Of a stretch of DNA of 64,000 bases, positions 42,901-50,492 are shown piece after piece. The translations under genes and the position numbers were made by a program. The notes below the pieces were generated by a model. The model was not told the origin of the DNA. It saw nothing but the letters and a program-made list of their open reading frames with translations, and ran no database searches. Origin of the DNA: Bradyrhizobium sp. BR13661. Its GTDB lineage: Bacteria; Pseudomonadota; Alphaproteobacteria; Rhizobiales; Xanthobacteraceae. The stretch covers positions 124,001-188,000 of the forward strand of contig NZ_JARXWB010000009.1 of NCBI RefSeq assembly GCF_029892425.1. The letters are read 5' to 3'. Position 1 is the stretch's first letter, and each line of letters begins with the position of its first letter.

Positions 42901-44537
42901 TTGAACAGCCGGGCATTCTCGATCGCGATGGCCGCTTGCGCGGCGAAACTCCGGACGAGTTCGATCTCGCGTTCGGAGAAGGGTCTGACCTCCTGGCGGT
43001 AGATGACGATGGCGCCGACCAGTTCGTCGTCCCTGAGGATCGGCACGCCAAGGGTCGACCGCGCGCCCCCGAGTTTAGCCGCGAGGCCCGGGGCGGCTTC
43101 TGCCGCGTAATCGGCGGTGTGCTGGACCTGTCGCGTCCTGTGAATGCGATCGATCATGCCTCCTGCCAGCCCCTGAAACGGGCCAGGGCGCCTCATATAT
43201 TCGCGGAGCGCCTCCGGCGTCCCGACGTCGGCGGCGAAGTGGAACGCGTTGCCGTCAAAGCGAAGCAGCGAACCAAATCGGGCGTCGCAAATGCGGGTCG
43301 CCTTTTGTAGCACGGCCTCGAAAACCGGCTGGAGCTCGCCAGGTGAGTCGGAAATGATCTGAAGCACCTCGGCGGTCGCGGTCTGCTGCTGAAGCGATTC
43401 CTGCGTTTCATTGAACAACCGGGCATTCTCGATCGCGATCACGGCCTGGTCTGCCAAGGTCTGGAGCAGGAGACGTTCGTCTTCGGCAAACGGCTTCATG
43501 TTCACGCGGGCAACCACGAGCGAGCCGATGGCGCGATCTCCTGCCAGCAGCGGGGCGGTGGCGATCGAGTAGCTATAGCCGAACCGGGCTGCGACGGCCC
43601 TCAGTCCGTCGGGCACTCCCTCGCCATTCAGGACGTCGTCGTAGCTGACGAGGCGGCGCTCGCGTATCGCCTCGTCGGTTGTGGTCCCCCGCAGCGGCAC
43701 CGGAAAAAGCCGCCGAACAGCGTCCGCGTTCGGGCCGTCGACTGCGGCGATGTGAAGAAGATCACCGTGAATCCGAAAGATGACGCGGTCCTCCACGTCG
43801 AACAGGTGCTGGACGCTCCGCAGGATCTCGTCGAACACCGGTTCGACGTCGGCGACCGAATTGCTGATCACGCTCAGGATGTTCGACAGGGCCTTTTGCT
43901 GTGCCAGCGCGTTCTGTGTCTCGTTGAACAGCCGCGTGTTCTCGATGGCGATGAATGCCTGGTCGCGGAAGGATTCGGCGAGGGCGATCTCGGTCTCGCC
44001 GAACATGCCGGGCCGCGATCCGGCGAGCCCGAGCACGCCGATACATTCGTCTTCGCGCAGCAGGGGCAGATAGACGGCCGAATGGTAGCCCAATTGTTCC
44101 TGGATGCGGCGCTCGAATTCGGGAAGCTCGATCTGCGACCAATCCGGCAGGTGCAGGGTCGCCCGGCTGACAATGGCCCGCGAGGGAAAGTTGGCATTGG
44201 GGTCAATCGGCGCATGGCGGGGATTGACGACCGTCACCAGCCCATCGTCACGCCTGCACCTGGCAACGCTCCAGAAATGCTTGCCGTCGCAACGCTGGAT
44301 GAAGGCCGTCTCGCAGCCAACGAGCCGGACCACGGTCTGAACGATGGCGTCGAACACCGGCTGCACGTCCGTCGGCGATTTGGCAATGAGCTCCAGCACG
44401 CGGGATGCCGCGGTCATCTGGGCGCGCAGCTCCGCAACCGATGCCGGTTTGCGCACCGGCTTCATTGCTGCAGTCTTCGCAACCTTGCGACCGCGCTGCT
44501 TGCGCGCACCGCTCACCGCCGCCGAACGACGCGCCAT
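39930..44537 (-). CDS. Hybrid-free histidine kinase with seven tandem GAF domains
   Basis: 1535 residues from ATG 44537, which is preceded by GGGGGA (a start nine codons upstream lacks this). After a basic N-terminus come seven GAF domains of roughly 170 residues. Each is introduced by a near-repeated linker: ATADVLxxISxSPxDxQPVFEAI at the start and FADQAVIAIENARLF at the end. The C-terminus has a coiled coil, HisKA with His1287 in AGIAHEIKNPLNF, a class-4-like N box (NLFSNGFYAA), DNGTGIP and GEGTGLGLS. There are no membrane helices, so it is cytoplasmic. One GAF (VADFAPFLMAQ) and another (YMRRPGPFQGLAG) resemble families in rhizobial multi-GAF kinases. The response regulator at 45694 is a likely partner. 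Confidence 0.93.
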   Translation of the reverse strand: MARRSAAVSGARKQRGRKVAKTAAMKPVRKPASVAELRAQMTAASRVLELIAKSPTDVQPVFDAIVQTVVRLVGCETAFIQRCDGKHFWSVARCRRDDGLVTVVNPRHAPIDPNANFPSRAIVSRATLHLPDWSQIELPEFERRIQEQLGYHSAVYLPLLREDECIGVLGLAGSRPGMFGETEIALAESFRDQAFIAIENTRLFNETQNALAQQKALSNILSVISNSVADVEPVFDEILRSVQHLFDVEDRVIFRIHGDLLHIAAVDGPNADAVRRLFPVPLRGTTTDEAIRERRLVSYDDVLNGEGVPDGLRAVAARFGYSYSIATAPLLAGDRAIGSLVVARVNMKPFAEDERLLLQTLADQAVIAIENARLFNETQESLQQQTATAEVLQIISDSPGELQPVFEAVLQKATRICDARFGSLLRFDGNAFHFAADVGTPEALREYMRRPGPFQGLAGGMIDRIHRTRQVQHTADYAAEAAPGLAAKLGGARSTLGVPILRDDELVGAIVIYRQEVRPFSEREIELVRSFAAQAAIAIENARLFNETREALERQTATSDILKVIASSPSDTQPVFEAIVGSAARLFAPCAATITTLRDGKLHWNAVAELVRSFDHEAAQATYPIAFDPERSPSAQAMLERRIIQIPDVSAPDTPEFTRRIALAGGFRSITFVPLVHNDKGIGTIILTHPILGFRHTDKQLALIQTFADQAVIAIENARLFDEVQAKTRDLTEALAYQTGSGNVLRVIASSPTDINPVLEAIVESARELCESDDAVALLKDGENLRFSAHSGPIALRIGKWPISRTWTAGRAFVDRKPVHVHDMLSQEGAEYPDARAMGQATGAAIRTVLSVPLLRGDESIGAILLRRTEVRPFKDKQIDLLSTFADQAVIAIQNARLFTETREALERQTATSDILNVIASSPTDTRPVFEAIASRAKSLVGGFSSTVFRFIDGQAYLEAFTPTTPEADEVLTSTFPMPVADFAPFLMAQSGEVTQIPDIEAITDQIRDIGRARGFRSMLFAPLMNKGVSIGLIATTRIEPGRFAEDHVQLLKTFADQAVIAIENVRLFDEVQAKTRDLEVALQQQTATADVLRIISRSVAHAAPVFDTILEACGRLFHPFDAAIYLVEGDRLRGVAHRGPGAGDWGTDTMPLEGSQTGLAIAMRQPIHLHDLTDKPEVPEDKRAALREAGGMTVLYAPMMSQDSGVGSLVLTRRPKRPFTESEVGLIQTFADQAVIAIENARLFDEVQARTQELSKSLEDLRTAQDRLVQTEKLASLGQLTAGIAHEIKNPLNFVNNFSALSTELTDELRDVLAGENLTAPGREQVDELTGLLKDNLGKVVQHGKRADSIVKNMLQHSREGSGERRSQDLNALVSESLNLAYHGARAERSDFNITLEQDLDPDAGAVEVYPQDITRALLNLFSNGFYAAISRKKDADGTAFEPVLSTTTRRAGNTVEIRIRDNGTGIPAEIREKIFNPFFTTKPTGEGTGLGLSMTHDIIVKQHGGRIDLATEAGAFTEFTITLPRANGGTKPT

Positions 44538-44597
44538 ACCGATCCCCCGACCCGAGACGGGCATATTATCGCCAAATCACCTTCCGGGAAGGCGATT

Positions 44598-45605
44598 TTA
44601 TGGATCGAGCGAGCTGACGTAAGCGGCGAGCGCGATCATGTCGTCCTGCGACAGCTTCTCGACGGTCTGTTTCATCGGGGCGCTCGCGGCTCCCGATCGG
44701 CTGCCGTGCTGGAATTCGTAGAGCTGGCGCATGATGTAGGTTGGCGATCTCCCTGCAATCGGAGGAACGGTCTCGACGCCCTTCAAGTCCGGTCCGTGAC
44801 AGCTACCGCAGGCGACAGTCACTCCCGATCCGCCGGTCTTCACCAGCGCCTCTCCCTTCGCCAGGCTCCCGACCGGGACATAAGCCGTGAACGTCGCGCG
44901 TGGGTCGCGAAGCTCGAATTGGTTGACATCGTCGGGCATCTCGACGATGCGCTGGCCGAGCGGTTCAATTCCTCCATCTGGACTCCTGACGTAGAACAGA
45001 CGCGACGGTCCCGTTTTCGGAATCGTTTCCGTCTCGACGACCTTGATGATTTGCTTGCGCTTCAGCGCGGCGAAATATTCCGCCGCGGCCAGAATGTCCG
45101 CGTCCGTCATGCTCCGGACGGAGGCCAGCATGACTTGTGTTGACAACCTCTGAGGGCCGGACATCGTTCTCGCTCCGCTTTTGAAGTCCGCAATCTGCTG
45201 GACGAAATATGCAACAGGCAGACCGGCGAGGCTTGCATTCTCGGGGCCGCCGGTGCCCTCGACGCGATGGCATGCTCCGCACGCGCGAATCTCGGGCTTG
45301 CGTCCGTTCGCGACAATGTCCGGCATCGCCGGATGGGCCTCTGGATGCCAGTCGAGCGCGGCGAACAGATCCCGCGCCTGTTTCCAACTGAACGCGGCGC
45401 TGCTGCCCGGAAGCGTATTGGGCGTGTCGGTGGGCGTGGGTACCTGGACGGTCGGGTCCCACAGGAAGGCCCACGCCGGGAGCCCGTCAGACGCCAGCGC
45501 AGGGGACGAACCAGCGCCACCTTGTGTGAAGCCGTCGTTGCTGGCAGCAATTGCGACTATCAGCCAAACCAATGCGCACAACGAAATCCGTTTCAAGAAG
45601 ATCAA
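44598..45605 (-). CDS. Di-heme c-type cytochrome (cytochrome c4-like)
   Basis: 335 residues from a TTG at 45605, chosen because AGGAGG lies five bases upstream; the frame runs on to 45728 but would overlap the response regulator. A signal peptide (LKRISLCALVWLIVAIAAS) precedes two heme sites, CGACH and CGSCH, each followed by a c4-like pattern: LAGLPVAYFVQQIADFKSGARTM in the first domain and IAGRSPTYIMRQLYEFQHGSRSG in the second. Met ligands are present (TMSG..., APMKQTVEKLSQDDMIALAAYVSSL). It should carry electrons in the periplasm. Its place between a response regulator and a giant kinase is unusual. Confidence 0.9.
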   Translation of the reverse strand: MIFLKRISLCALVWLIVAIAASNDGFTQGGAGSSPALASDGLPAWAFLWDPTVQVPTPTDTPNTLPGSSAAFSWKQARDLFAALDWHPEAHPAMPDIVANGRKPEIRACGACHRVEGTGGPENASLAGLPVAYFVQQIADFKSGARTMSGPQRLSTQVMLASVRSMTDADILAAAEYFAALKRKQIIKVVETETIPKTGPSRLFYVRSPDGGIEPLGQRIVEMPDDVNQFELRDPRATFTAYVPVGSLAKGEALVKTGGSGVTVACGSCHGPDLKGVETVPPIAGRSPTYIMRQLYEFQHGSRSGAASAPMKQTVEKLSQDDMIALAAYVSSLDP

Positions 45606-45693
45606 AACTACCTCCTGGACAAACCAACGCGGCCGGCCTGAACCGGCGGGAACATCTAAAAAACGGTGGGCGACCTTCGCGGCGTTGCCGCCG

Positions 45694-46146
45694 TTATGAT
45701 GCGTGCTCCAGGCGCGCATCGATCTCATGGCGGAGCAGGCTGAAATCGATCGGCTTGGTCAACAAGCCTGCCGCTCCCAGCTTCGCCGCTGTCTTCTTCG
45801 TCTCGTCGTCACCATAGGCGGAGATCATGATCACGGGCACACGCGGCCGCGCTGCCTTCACCTCGGCCAGCATCTCCAGGCCGCTCATGCCGGGCATGTT
45901 GATGTCCGACAGGATCAGGATCAGCGACGGATCGGCAATGGCCTTGACTTGCTCGAGAGCCGCCCGCGCCGAGGTCGCAAATTCCATCACGAACCGGCTC
46001 GCGCGCAGATCGCGCCGGAAATGTTGGCGAAACATGCTTTCGACGTCCGGCTCGTCATCGACGACGAGAATGAAAGTGCTCACCTTGTCCCCTGGGGATT
46101 CGCGGCGCAGCGCCGCCTCGACCTCGGAGTTCTCCGCGCGCGCCAT
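45694..46146 (-). CDS. Single-domain response regulator
   Basis: 150 residues from ATG 46146 (a TTG three codons earlier is also in frame). It is a receiver domain only: acidic pocket VVDDEPD (Asp30-Asp31), phospho-acceptor Asp81 in LILSDINMPGMSG, Thr/Ser position MISAYG, and Lys131 in LLTKPIDF. There is no output domain, so it probably acts by protein interaction or as a phosphate shuttle. The seven-GAF kinase two genes downstream on the same strand is the natural candidate for phosphorylating it. Confidence 0.92.
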   Translation of the reverse strand: MARAENSEVEAALRRESPGDKVSTFILVVDDEPDVESMFRQHFRRDLRASRFVMEFATSARAALEQVKAIADPSLILILSDINMPGMSGLEMLAEVKAARPRVPVIMISAYGDDETKKTAAKLGAAGLLTKPIDFSLLRHEIDARLEHAS

Positions 46147-46167
46147 GACATTCAAGGCAGAAGCCTC

Positions 46168-46338
46168 TCATCGCTCGGCGTTTTGATGCCGGTCGGGCGG
46201 TGTTCGCCGAGGCTTGTTCGCTCTGCCGCGGACAAAAAGCACGAGCTTCTTCACGCTTTCGCTGGCGATCTTGAAGAACATCATGAGCCACGTCGCGAGC
46301 GCGGCACACCACAGCAAGACATCCACCGTCTCCGGCAT
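46168..46338 (-). CDS. 56-aa single-helix membrane protein
   Basis: A short frame with a strong ribosome site: GGAGGA seven bases before the ATG at 46338. The product starts MPETVDVLLWCAALATWLMMFFKIA, one membrane helix, then a Lys/Arg-rich tail (ESVKKLVLFVRGRANKPRRTPPDRHQNAER). The helix near the start and the basic end suggest an inner-membrane protein with its C-terminus in the cytoplasm. It ends 21 bases before the response-regulator start and is probably the first gene of that message. No family recognised. Confidence 0.65.
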   Translation of the reverse strand: MPETVDVLLWCAALATWLMMFFKIASESVKKLVLFVRGRANKPRRTPPDRHQNAER

Positions 46339-46607
46339 GCAATTCCTCCAAATATGACTGTTTCAAATGCGCAAAAGATCACCGAGCAAAACGCCGATCA
46401 CAAAGACTCATGAAAATCCTCCAGGCGCCAGCAACCTAGCCGTCCCGCGCCTGATGCGTTCGGAAAACTTTGCGCATATTCCGGGACGTCGAAGAAAATC
46501 ACCGCGATAGGCTGGCCAGGAATCAAGCTGCCGGGCCTCGTCCTCGGCTGGCCGCTCCGCTTTTGCCCGCAATGCGGGCTATGGCCGCGCCTTGTTGAGC
46601 TGACGTG

Positions 46608-47543
46608 CTATCCAGCGGCCGTAGCAGCAAGCGGCCGGGCTGCGCCCTCGGCCTGGCGCTTCGTCCACTCGGGCATCACGGCGAGATTGACCGCATCGTG
46701 CAGATACAGACCGAGGGCCAGGCCGCGGTCGTAGCTCACCCAGTGGCGGGGAAGGATCTCGATGCTGCGGCCACCGCGCCCCACGATCCTGACGAGACCC
46801 GCCGCTTCCGCGGAGGCCATCAGATTGCGGACGTGGGTTCGGGAAACGCCTAGTCGCTCGGCAACGTCCATATAGGGAATCGCCGCGGCCGGATCGCTCG
46901 CGTCCATGGCGGCCTTCAGCAGTGCATTCTGGATCAACGGCCCCGCGGCGTGAGCGAAAAACAGCAACGTGTCGGGCAGCGTCATCATGAGGCGCGCGGC
47001 GACTGGATGGAGCGGCAGAGACGCGCGGCAATGGAGAATGTGGTAAAGGGGATCTCGCGACAGTGTCGGGCTGTAGTCGTGATCAGGGTATAAGATGGCG
47101 AGCGGGGCGGTATGCGCCGCAAGCCAGTCGGCGTGATGCGCGCGCAGCTTCTCCGTGGTCGCAAGCAACCGCACGCGCCCGTCTTGCGGCGCGCGGCGCC
47201 GCTCGATGAATCCGACCTCGCACAGCCGCTCCAGCAGATGATCCACCTGCCGCGCGCTCGCATATCCGAACATGGCCAATTGCCGCTTCAGGGCTGCGAC
47301 CGTGAACCAGGTCTCGCGCCGCGACGGATCCTGCGCGGCTTCGAGCACCGCCGCATTGTGAAAAACAAAAAAGCGTCCTGCCTGAAGCAGAAGGCGGACC
47401 AGAAATTGATCGCCTTCGTAGACCTTGGAAAAGCCCTTGAGATAGGCGTGCCGTGCTTCCGGCAGCCTGGGATGGTTCACGATGTCCTCGAAGCTCAATC
47501 GCAGCGGGCGCCCGATGAGGCGCTCGATTTCGTCTCTTTCCAA
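46608..47543 (-). CDS. Winged-helix (MarR-like) regulatory protein, function unknown
   Basis: 311 residues from a TTG at 47543 preceded by GGGGGAAG; the frame is open to a TTG at 47654, but the promoter element at 47568-47598 lies inside that extension. Two winged-helix-like segments are visible: LKRQLAMFGYASARQVDHLLERLCEVGFIERRRAPQDGRVRLLATTEK and MDVAERLGVSRTHVRNLMASAEAAGLVRIVGRGGRSIEILPRHW. The middle part is helical with two His/Asp-rich strands. No family name recalled. It follows a TonB-dependent receptor with the same promoter element and may regulate it. Confidence 0.7.
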   Translation of the reverse strand: MERDEIERLIGRPLRLSFEDIVNHPRLPEARHAYLKGFSKVYEGDQFLVRLLLQAGRFFVFHNAAVLEAAQDPSRRETWFTVAALKRQLAMFGYASARQVDHLLERLCEVGFIERRRAPQDGRVRLLATTEKLRAHHADWLAAHTAPLAILYPDHDYSPTLSRDPLYHILHCRASLPLHPVAARLMMTLPDTLLFFAHAAGPLIQNALLKAAMDASDPAAAIPYMDVAERLGVSRTHVRNLMASAEAAGLVRIVGRGGRSIEILPRHWVSYDRGLALGLYLHDAVNLAVMPEWTKRQAEGAARPLAATAAG

Positions 47544-47567
47544 GGCTTCCCCCAGTCTTTGCCCGTG

Positions 47568-47598
47568 GGAAGGTATAGGGCTACGCCGATCTGCGCAA
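47568..47598 (-). promoter_or_regulatory. Promoter-like element shared with the TonB receptor gene (copy 2)
   Basis: On the minus strand TTGCGC (47598-47593), 15 bases, TATACC (47577-47572), continuing as TTCC. The copy in front of the receptor gene has the same hexamers, the same spacing and the same TTCC extension. It ends 24 bases before the TTG start of the winged-helix gene and begins after the receptor stop codon. The 15-base spacing is short for a housekeeping promoter, so an ECF sigma factor or a specific operator is possible. Confidence 0.55.
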
Positions 47599-47650
47599 TG
47601 TTTTCCAAACGAGGCACCTGGTGATCGCACCGAATGCCTTGTTACTCCGC

Positions 47651-49981
47651 TCAATACCTCAGCCTGGCGAAAGCCAGAACGGTGCGTCCCTCGCCCGGCA
47701 TGATGTATCCGGAGCCGCTCGCGTAGGGAACGTAATAGCGGTGATCGGCGAGATTTTTGCAGGTCACGCCGATGCTCCCGTGATCCGTCTCATAGGCGAT
47801 CTTGCCGTCGAACGTGACGTAGCTCGGCGTGAAATAGATATTGTCGAGTGCCACGGCCTGCGCGGAGGCCGCGTAAAGGCCGGCCCCGAACGCGACATTC
47901 CGCAACCACCCATCCTGGACCTTGTAGTTCACCCAGAGCCGGCCGGAGTCGCGCGGGACGCGTTCGAGCACGGTGCCGGGCGCGTAGAGCTGATCCTGGA
48001 TGACAATGGCTTTGACGTGCGCGTAGCTTGCAAGGATCGAAAGACCCGCGAGCGGCTGCCAGGTCAGGTCCGCATCGAACCCTTCTGCGCGCTGCTCGCC
48101 GACCTGGGTGGCGAGGAAGAGGCTGCCCGGCAGCAGGTTCATGACGTTGCGCCGCGTGTTGGTGAACCATGCCAGCGTGCCGGCAAAGCCGGACGGCAGC
48201 GCGAGCTTCAACCCGGCCTCGGTCTGCTCGGCCTCCTCGGGCTTCGGCGCCCCGGCGGCATTGAAGAAGGGGACACCACGGTAACCTTGCGAATAGTCCG
48301 CGAAGGCCGATACGCCTTTCACGAGATCGACCACGGCACCGACCCGCGGCAGCGGCTTCCAGGCATTGGTAACGAAATCGTTGCCCGCCACCGTGTCGGT
48401 GCCGTGGATATAGACATTGGCGAGACGCACGCCCGCGAGCAGATGCAGCCGCTCGTAGATGTCCGATTGCCACTGCGCCGTCAGCCCGCTGTTGACGTAG
48501 AGGTTGTTGGAGTTGAACGCAGGGGTGGTCGGTGGGGTATAGGCGGGAAACACCGGATTGGCGAAATCGACGAGGCCGACGAAGCCGACATCGTCGCGGA
48601 TCTTGTCGGCGACACGATCGCTGTCCGCCCCGAACAGAACCGTGTTTCTGGTCGGCCCGAGCGCGAATTTGGCAACCGCGTTGGCGTTCGATGCAATCTC
48701 GCGCGTATCGATCGGCAAATGGAAGCTGAGAAAGGGAAATGTCGAGCCGAACAGCGGGGTATCGGTGCCGAGGAAATGTCCGAACTGATCGAGGCGCATC
48801 TCGCTGACGCGGGTCGTGGCATTGGCTGACCAGACCGCATCGAACTCGTGATCGAGACGCGCGGTCACGCCGTTATAAGTCGTCCAGCTGCGACCGAGGT
48901 CGGCCCGGTCGGGAAACAGCGACGGGGGAATCGTGAACAGCGACCGGTCGACCGTGCCTGCGCCGGGCAGCCCGGTGTAGTTCTGGAACGAGCGCGACGA
49001 GAAGCTGCCCTGGATGGTGAGGCGCGTGCCGTCATTGTCGTTGAGGAGAAGCGTCGGATTGAACGCGTAGCGGCGGTGCTCGATCACATCGACGACGTCG
49101 CCGGATCTTTCGAACTCACCGGTCATGCGGAACAGCGCCGTGCCCGCGCTCGTGATGGGCTGGTTGACGTCGAACCAGGTATTCGCCAGTTGGTAACCGC
49201 CCGCCGTAACGCCGATTTCGGCGAACCTGATATCGGTCGGCAGCTTCGAGATCGTGTTGATGATGCCGCCGACAGGGCCGATGCCGCCCTGGTAGAGAAT
49301 GCCGGCCGGACCTTTCAGCACCTCGATCCGCTCGGTGTTGACGAGCGAGGTGTTGTCGCCGCCGTCGTAATAATTCGGCAGGCCGTCGACATAGCGGTCG
49401 GCCGGAAAGCCGCGCACCTTGTAGGCATAGCCGATGAAAGTGTTGGCCGACATCGGTGTCACGGCCGAGATGTTACGCAGCGCATCCATCTGCCCGAGCG
49501 GTTGCTGGTCATCGAGCACGGCGCGCGGGATGACCGCAACCGCCTGCGGAATGCGCTCCACCGGTGTGTCGGTCTTCGTTGCCGAAGCCGATGTGAGCGC
49601 GCGATATCCGCTCACCGGCCCGGCGGTCGTCTGCGTCGCGGGCGGCCCGCCATTCAGCACGACGCCATCGGGCAGCGCCGGCAAATTGGTGCGTTTCGCC
49701 CTGGGTGCAGCTGGCGAAGCCACAATCGCTGGTTTGCTGGACTTGGGTTTCTCGGTGCGTTTACGGTTCGGATACACCGACACTGGCGGCAGCCGCATCG
49801 GCGGCGTCACGGTGCGATCGGGTATTCGATCGGCGGGCACGTCTTGCGCCGAGATCGGACTGATCTGTCCGGCCGCGATCAATGTCGCCAAAGCCATCCG
49901 CCGCGCCGCACGCAAGAAAATGCGCGCGCCACGCAGATCCAAAACGATCTGACAGCCGCCTGAGCCCGAGACTTTATCCAA
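47651..49981 (-). CDS. TonB-dependent siderophore-type outer-membrane receptor
   Basis: 776 residues from a TTG at 49981; an ATG at 49897 (MALATLIAAGQISPISAQ) is the alternative, giving a cleaner signal peptide. The plug domain has ERIPQAVAVIPRAVLDDQQ, the DALRNISAVTP box, KVRGFPADRYVDGLPNYY and ERIEVLKGPAGILYQGGIGPVGGIIN, as in FhuA/FpvA-type siderophore receptors. The beta-barrel ends with an aromatic (VLAFARLRY) and includes NLADHRYYVPYASGSGYIMPGEGR. An N-terminal Lys/Pro-rich stretch (about residues 75-110) may be a linker. Ligand unknown; a ferric siderophore is most likely. Confidence 0.93.
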   Translation of the reverse strand: MDKVSGSGGCQIVLDLRGARIFLRAARRMALATLIAAGQISPISAQDVPADRIPDRTVTPPMRLPPVSVYPNRKRTEKPKSSKPAIVASPAAPRAKRTNLPALPDGVVLNGGPPATQTTAGPVSGYRALTSASATKTDTPVERIPQAVAVIPRAVLDDQQPLGQMDALRNISAVTPMSANTFIGYAYKVRGFPADRYVDGLPNYYDGGDNTSLVNTERIEVLKGPAGILYQGGIGPVGGIINTISKLPTDIRFAEIGVTAGGYQLANTWFDVNQPITSAGTALFRMTGEFERSGDVVDVIEHRRYAFNPTLLLNDNDGTRLTIQGSFSSRSFQNYTGLPGAGTVDRSLFTIPPSLFPDRADLGRSWTTYNGVTARLDHEFDAVWSANATTRVSEMRLDQFGHFLGTDTPLFGSTFPFLSFHLPIDTREIASNANAVAKFALGPTRNTVLFGADSDRVADKIRDDVGFVGLVDFANPVFPAYTPPTTPAFNSNNLYVNSGLTAQWQSDIYERLHLLAGVRLANVYIHGTDTVAGNDFVTNAWKPLPRVGAVVDLVKGVSAFADYSQGYRGVPFFNAAGAPKPEEAEQTEAGLKLALPSGFAGTLAWFTNTRRNVMNLLPGSLFLATQVGEQRAEGFDADLTWQPLAGLSILASYAHVKAIVIQDQLYAPGTVLERVPRDSGRLWVNYKVQDGWLRNVAFGAGLYAASAQAVALDNIYFTPSYVTFDGKIAYETDHGSIGVTCKNLADHRYYVPYASGSGYIMPGEGRTVLAFARLRY

Positions 49982-50008
49982 AAGGCTGCCCCACCCCTCG
50001 TTACCTAT

Positions 50009-50039
50009 GGAAGGTATAAGATTGAGGGGAACCGCGCAA
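50009..50039 (-). promoter_or_regulatory. Promoter-like element before the TonB receptor gene (copy 1)
   Basis: On the minus strand TTGCGC (50039-50034), 15 bases, TATACC (50018-50013), then TTCC, ending 27 bases before the TTG start. The short inverted repeat TACCT / AGGTA (50002-50006 and 50012-50016) overlaps it. No clear Fur box is visible. The same element stands before the downstream winged-helix gene, which supports a common regulator. Confidence 0.55.
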
Positions 50040-50090
50040 ATCGGTTCAGGCTGGTCCCTTCAGGCAGGTCCCTTGTCGTCCCATGCGGTC

Positions 50091-50492
50091 CTATCGCGCT
50101 TCGACCACTTCGCCGTCTTCCTTCACGAACCGGCCGACGGGATTGTCCAGGAGATCGACAACGGCCTCCGAGGGGCGGCACAAACGCGTGCCCTTGGGTG
50201 TCACCACGATCGGGCGGTTGATCAAAATCGGATGCGCGAGCATCTGGTCGATCAGCTCGTCATCGGACCATTTGGGATCGGCAAGGCCGAGTTCCTTGTA
50301 GGGCGTTCCCTTCTCGCGCAGCAAAGCGCGGGCGGATATTCCCATCGCCGCGATCAGCCGCTTGAGCGTTTCGCGCGACGGCGGCGTCTTCAGATATTCG
50401 ATGATGACGGGCTCGACGCCGCTCTGCCGGATCATCGCCAGCGTGTTGCGCGAGGTGCCGCAGTCGGGGTTGTGATAGATGGTGACGCTCAT
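50091..50492 (-). CDS. arsC: Glutaredoxin-dependent arsenate reductase
   Basis: 133 residues from ATG 50492; the longer open frame upstream is the overlapping aquaporin region. The thioredoxin-fold start MSVTIYHNPDCGTSRNTL carries the catalytic Cys11, and NRPIVVTPKGTRLCRPSE supplies the arsenate-binding Arg residues of the ArsC (plasmid R773-type) family. It reduces arsenate to arsenite using glutathione and glutaredoxin. The start overlaps the aqpS stop by four bases. Confidence 0.95.
   Translation of the reverse strand: MSVTIYHNPDCGTSRNTLAMIRQSGVEPVIIEYLKTPPSRETLKRLIAAMGISARALLREKGTPYKELGLADPKWSDDELIDQMLAHPILINRPIVVTPKGTRLCRPSEAVVDLLDNPVGRFVKEDGEVVEAR

Noticed and set aside
41388..43310. 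640-codon open frame antisense to the seven-GAF kinase
   Set aside because: The kinase frame has clear domains; the antisense frame is a by-product of high GC with Arg/Gly/Asp-rich nonsense and no motifs.
46055..46366. 103-codon minus-strand frame upstream of the response regulator
   Set aside because: It overlaps both the receiver start and the better-supported 56-aa membrane frame, and is Arg/Gly-rich.
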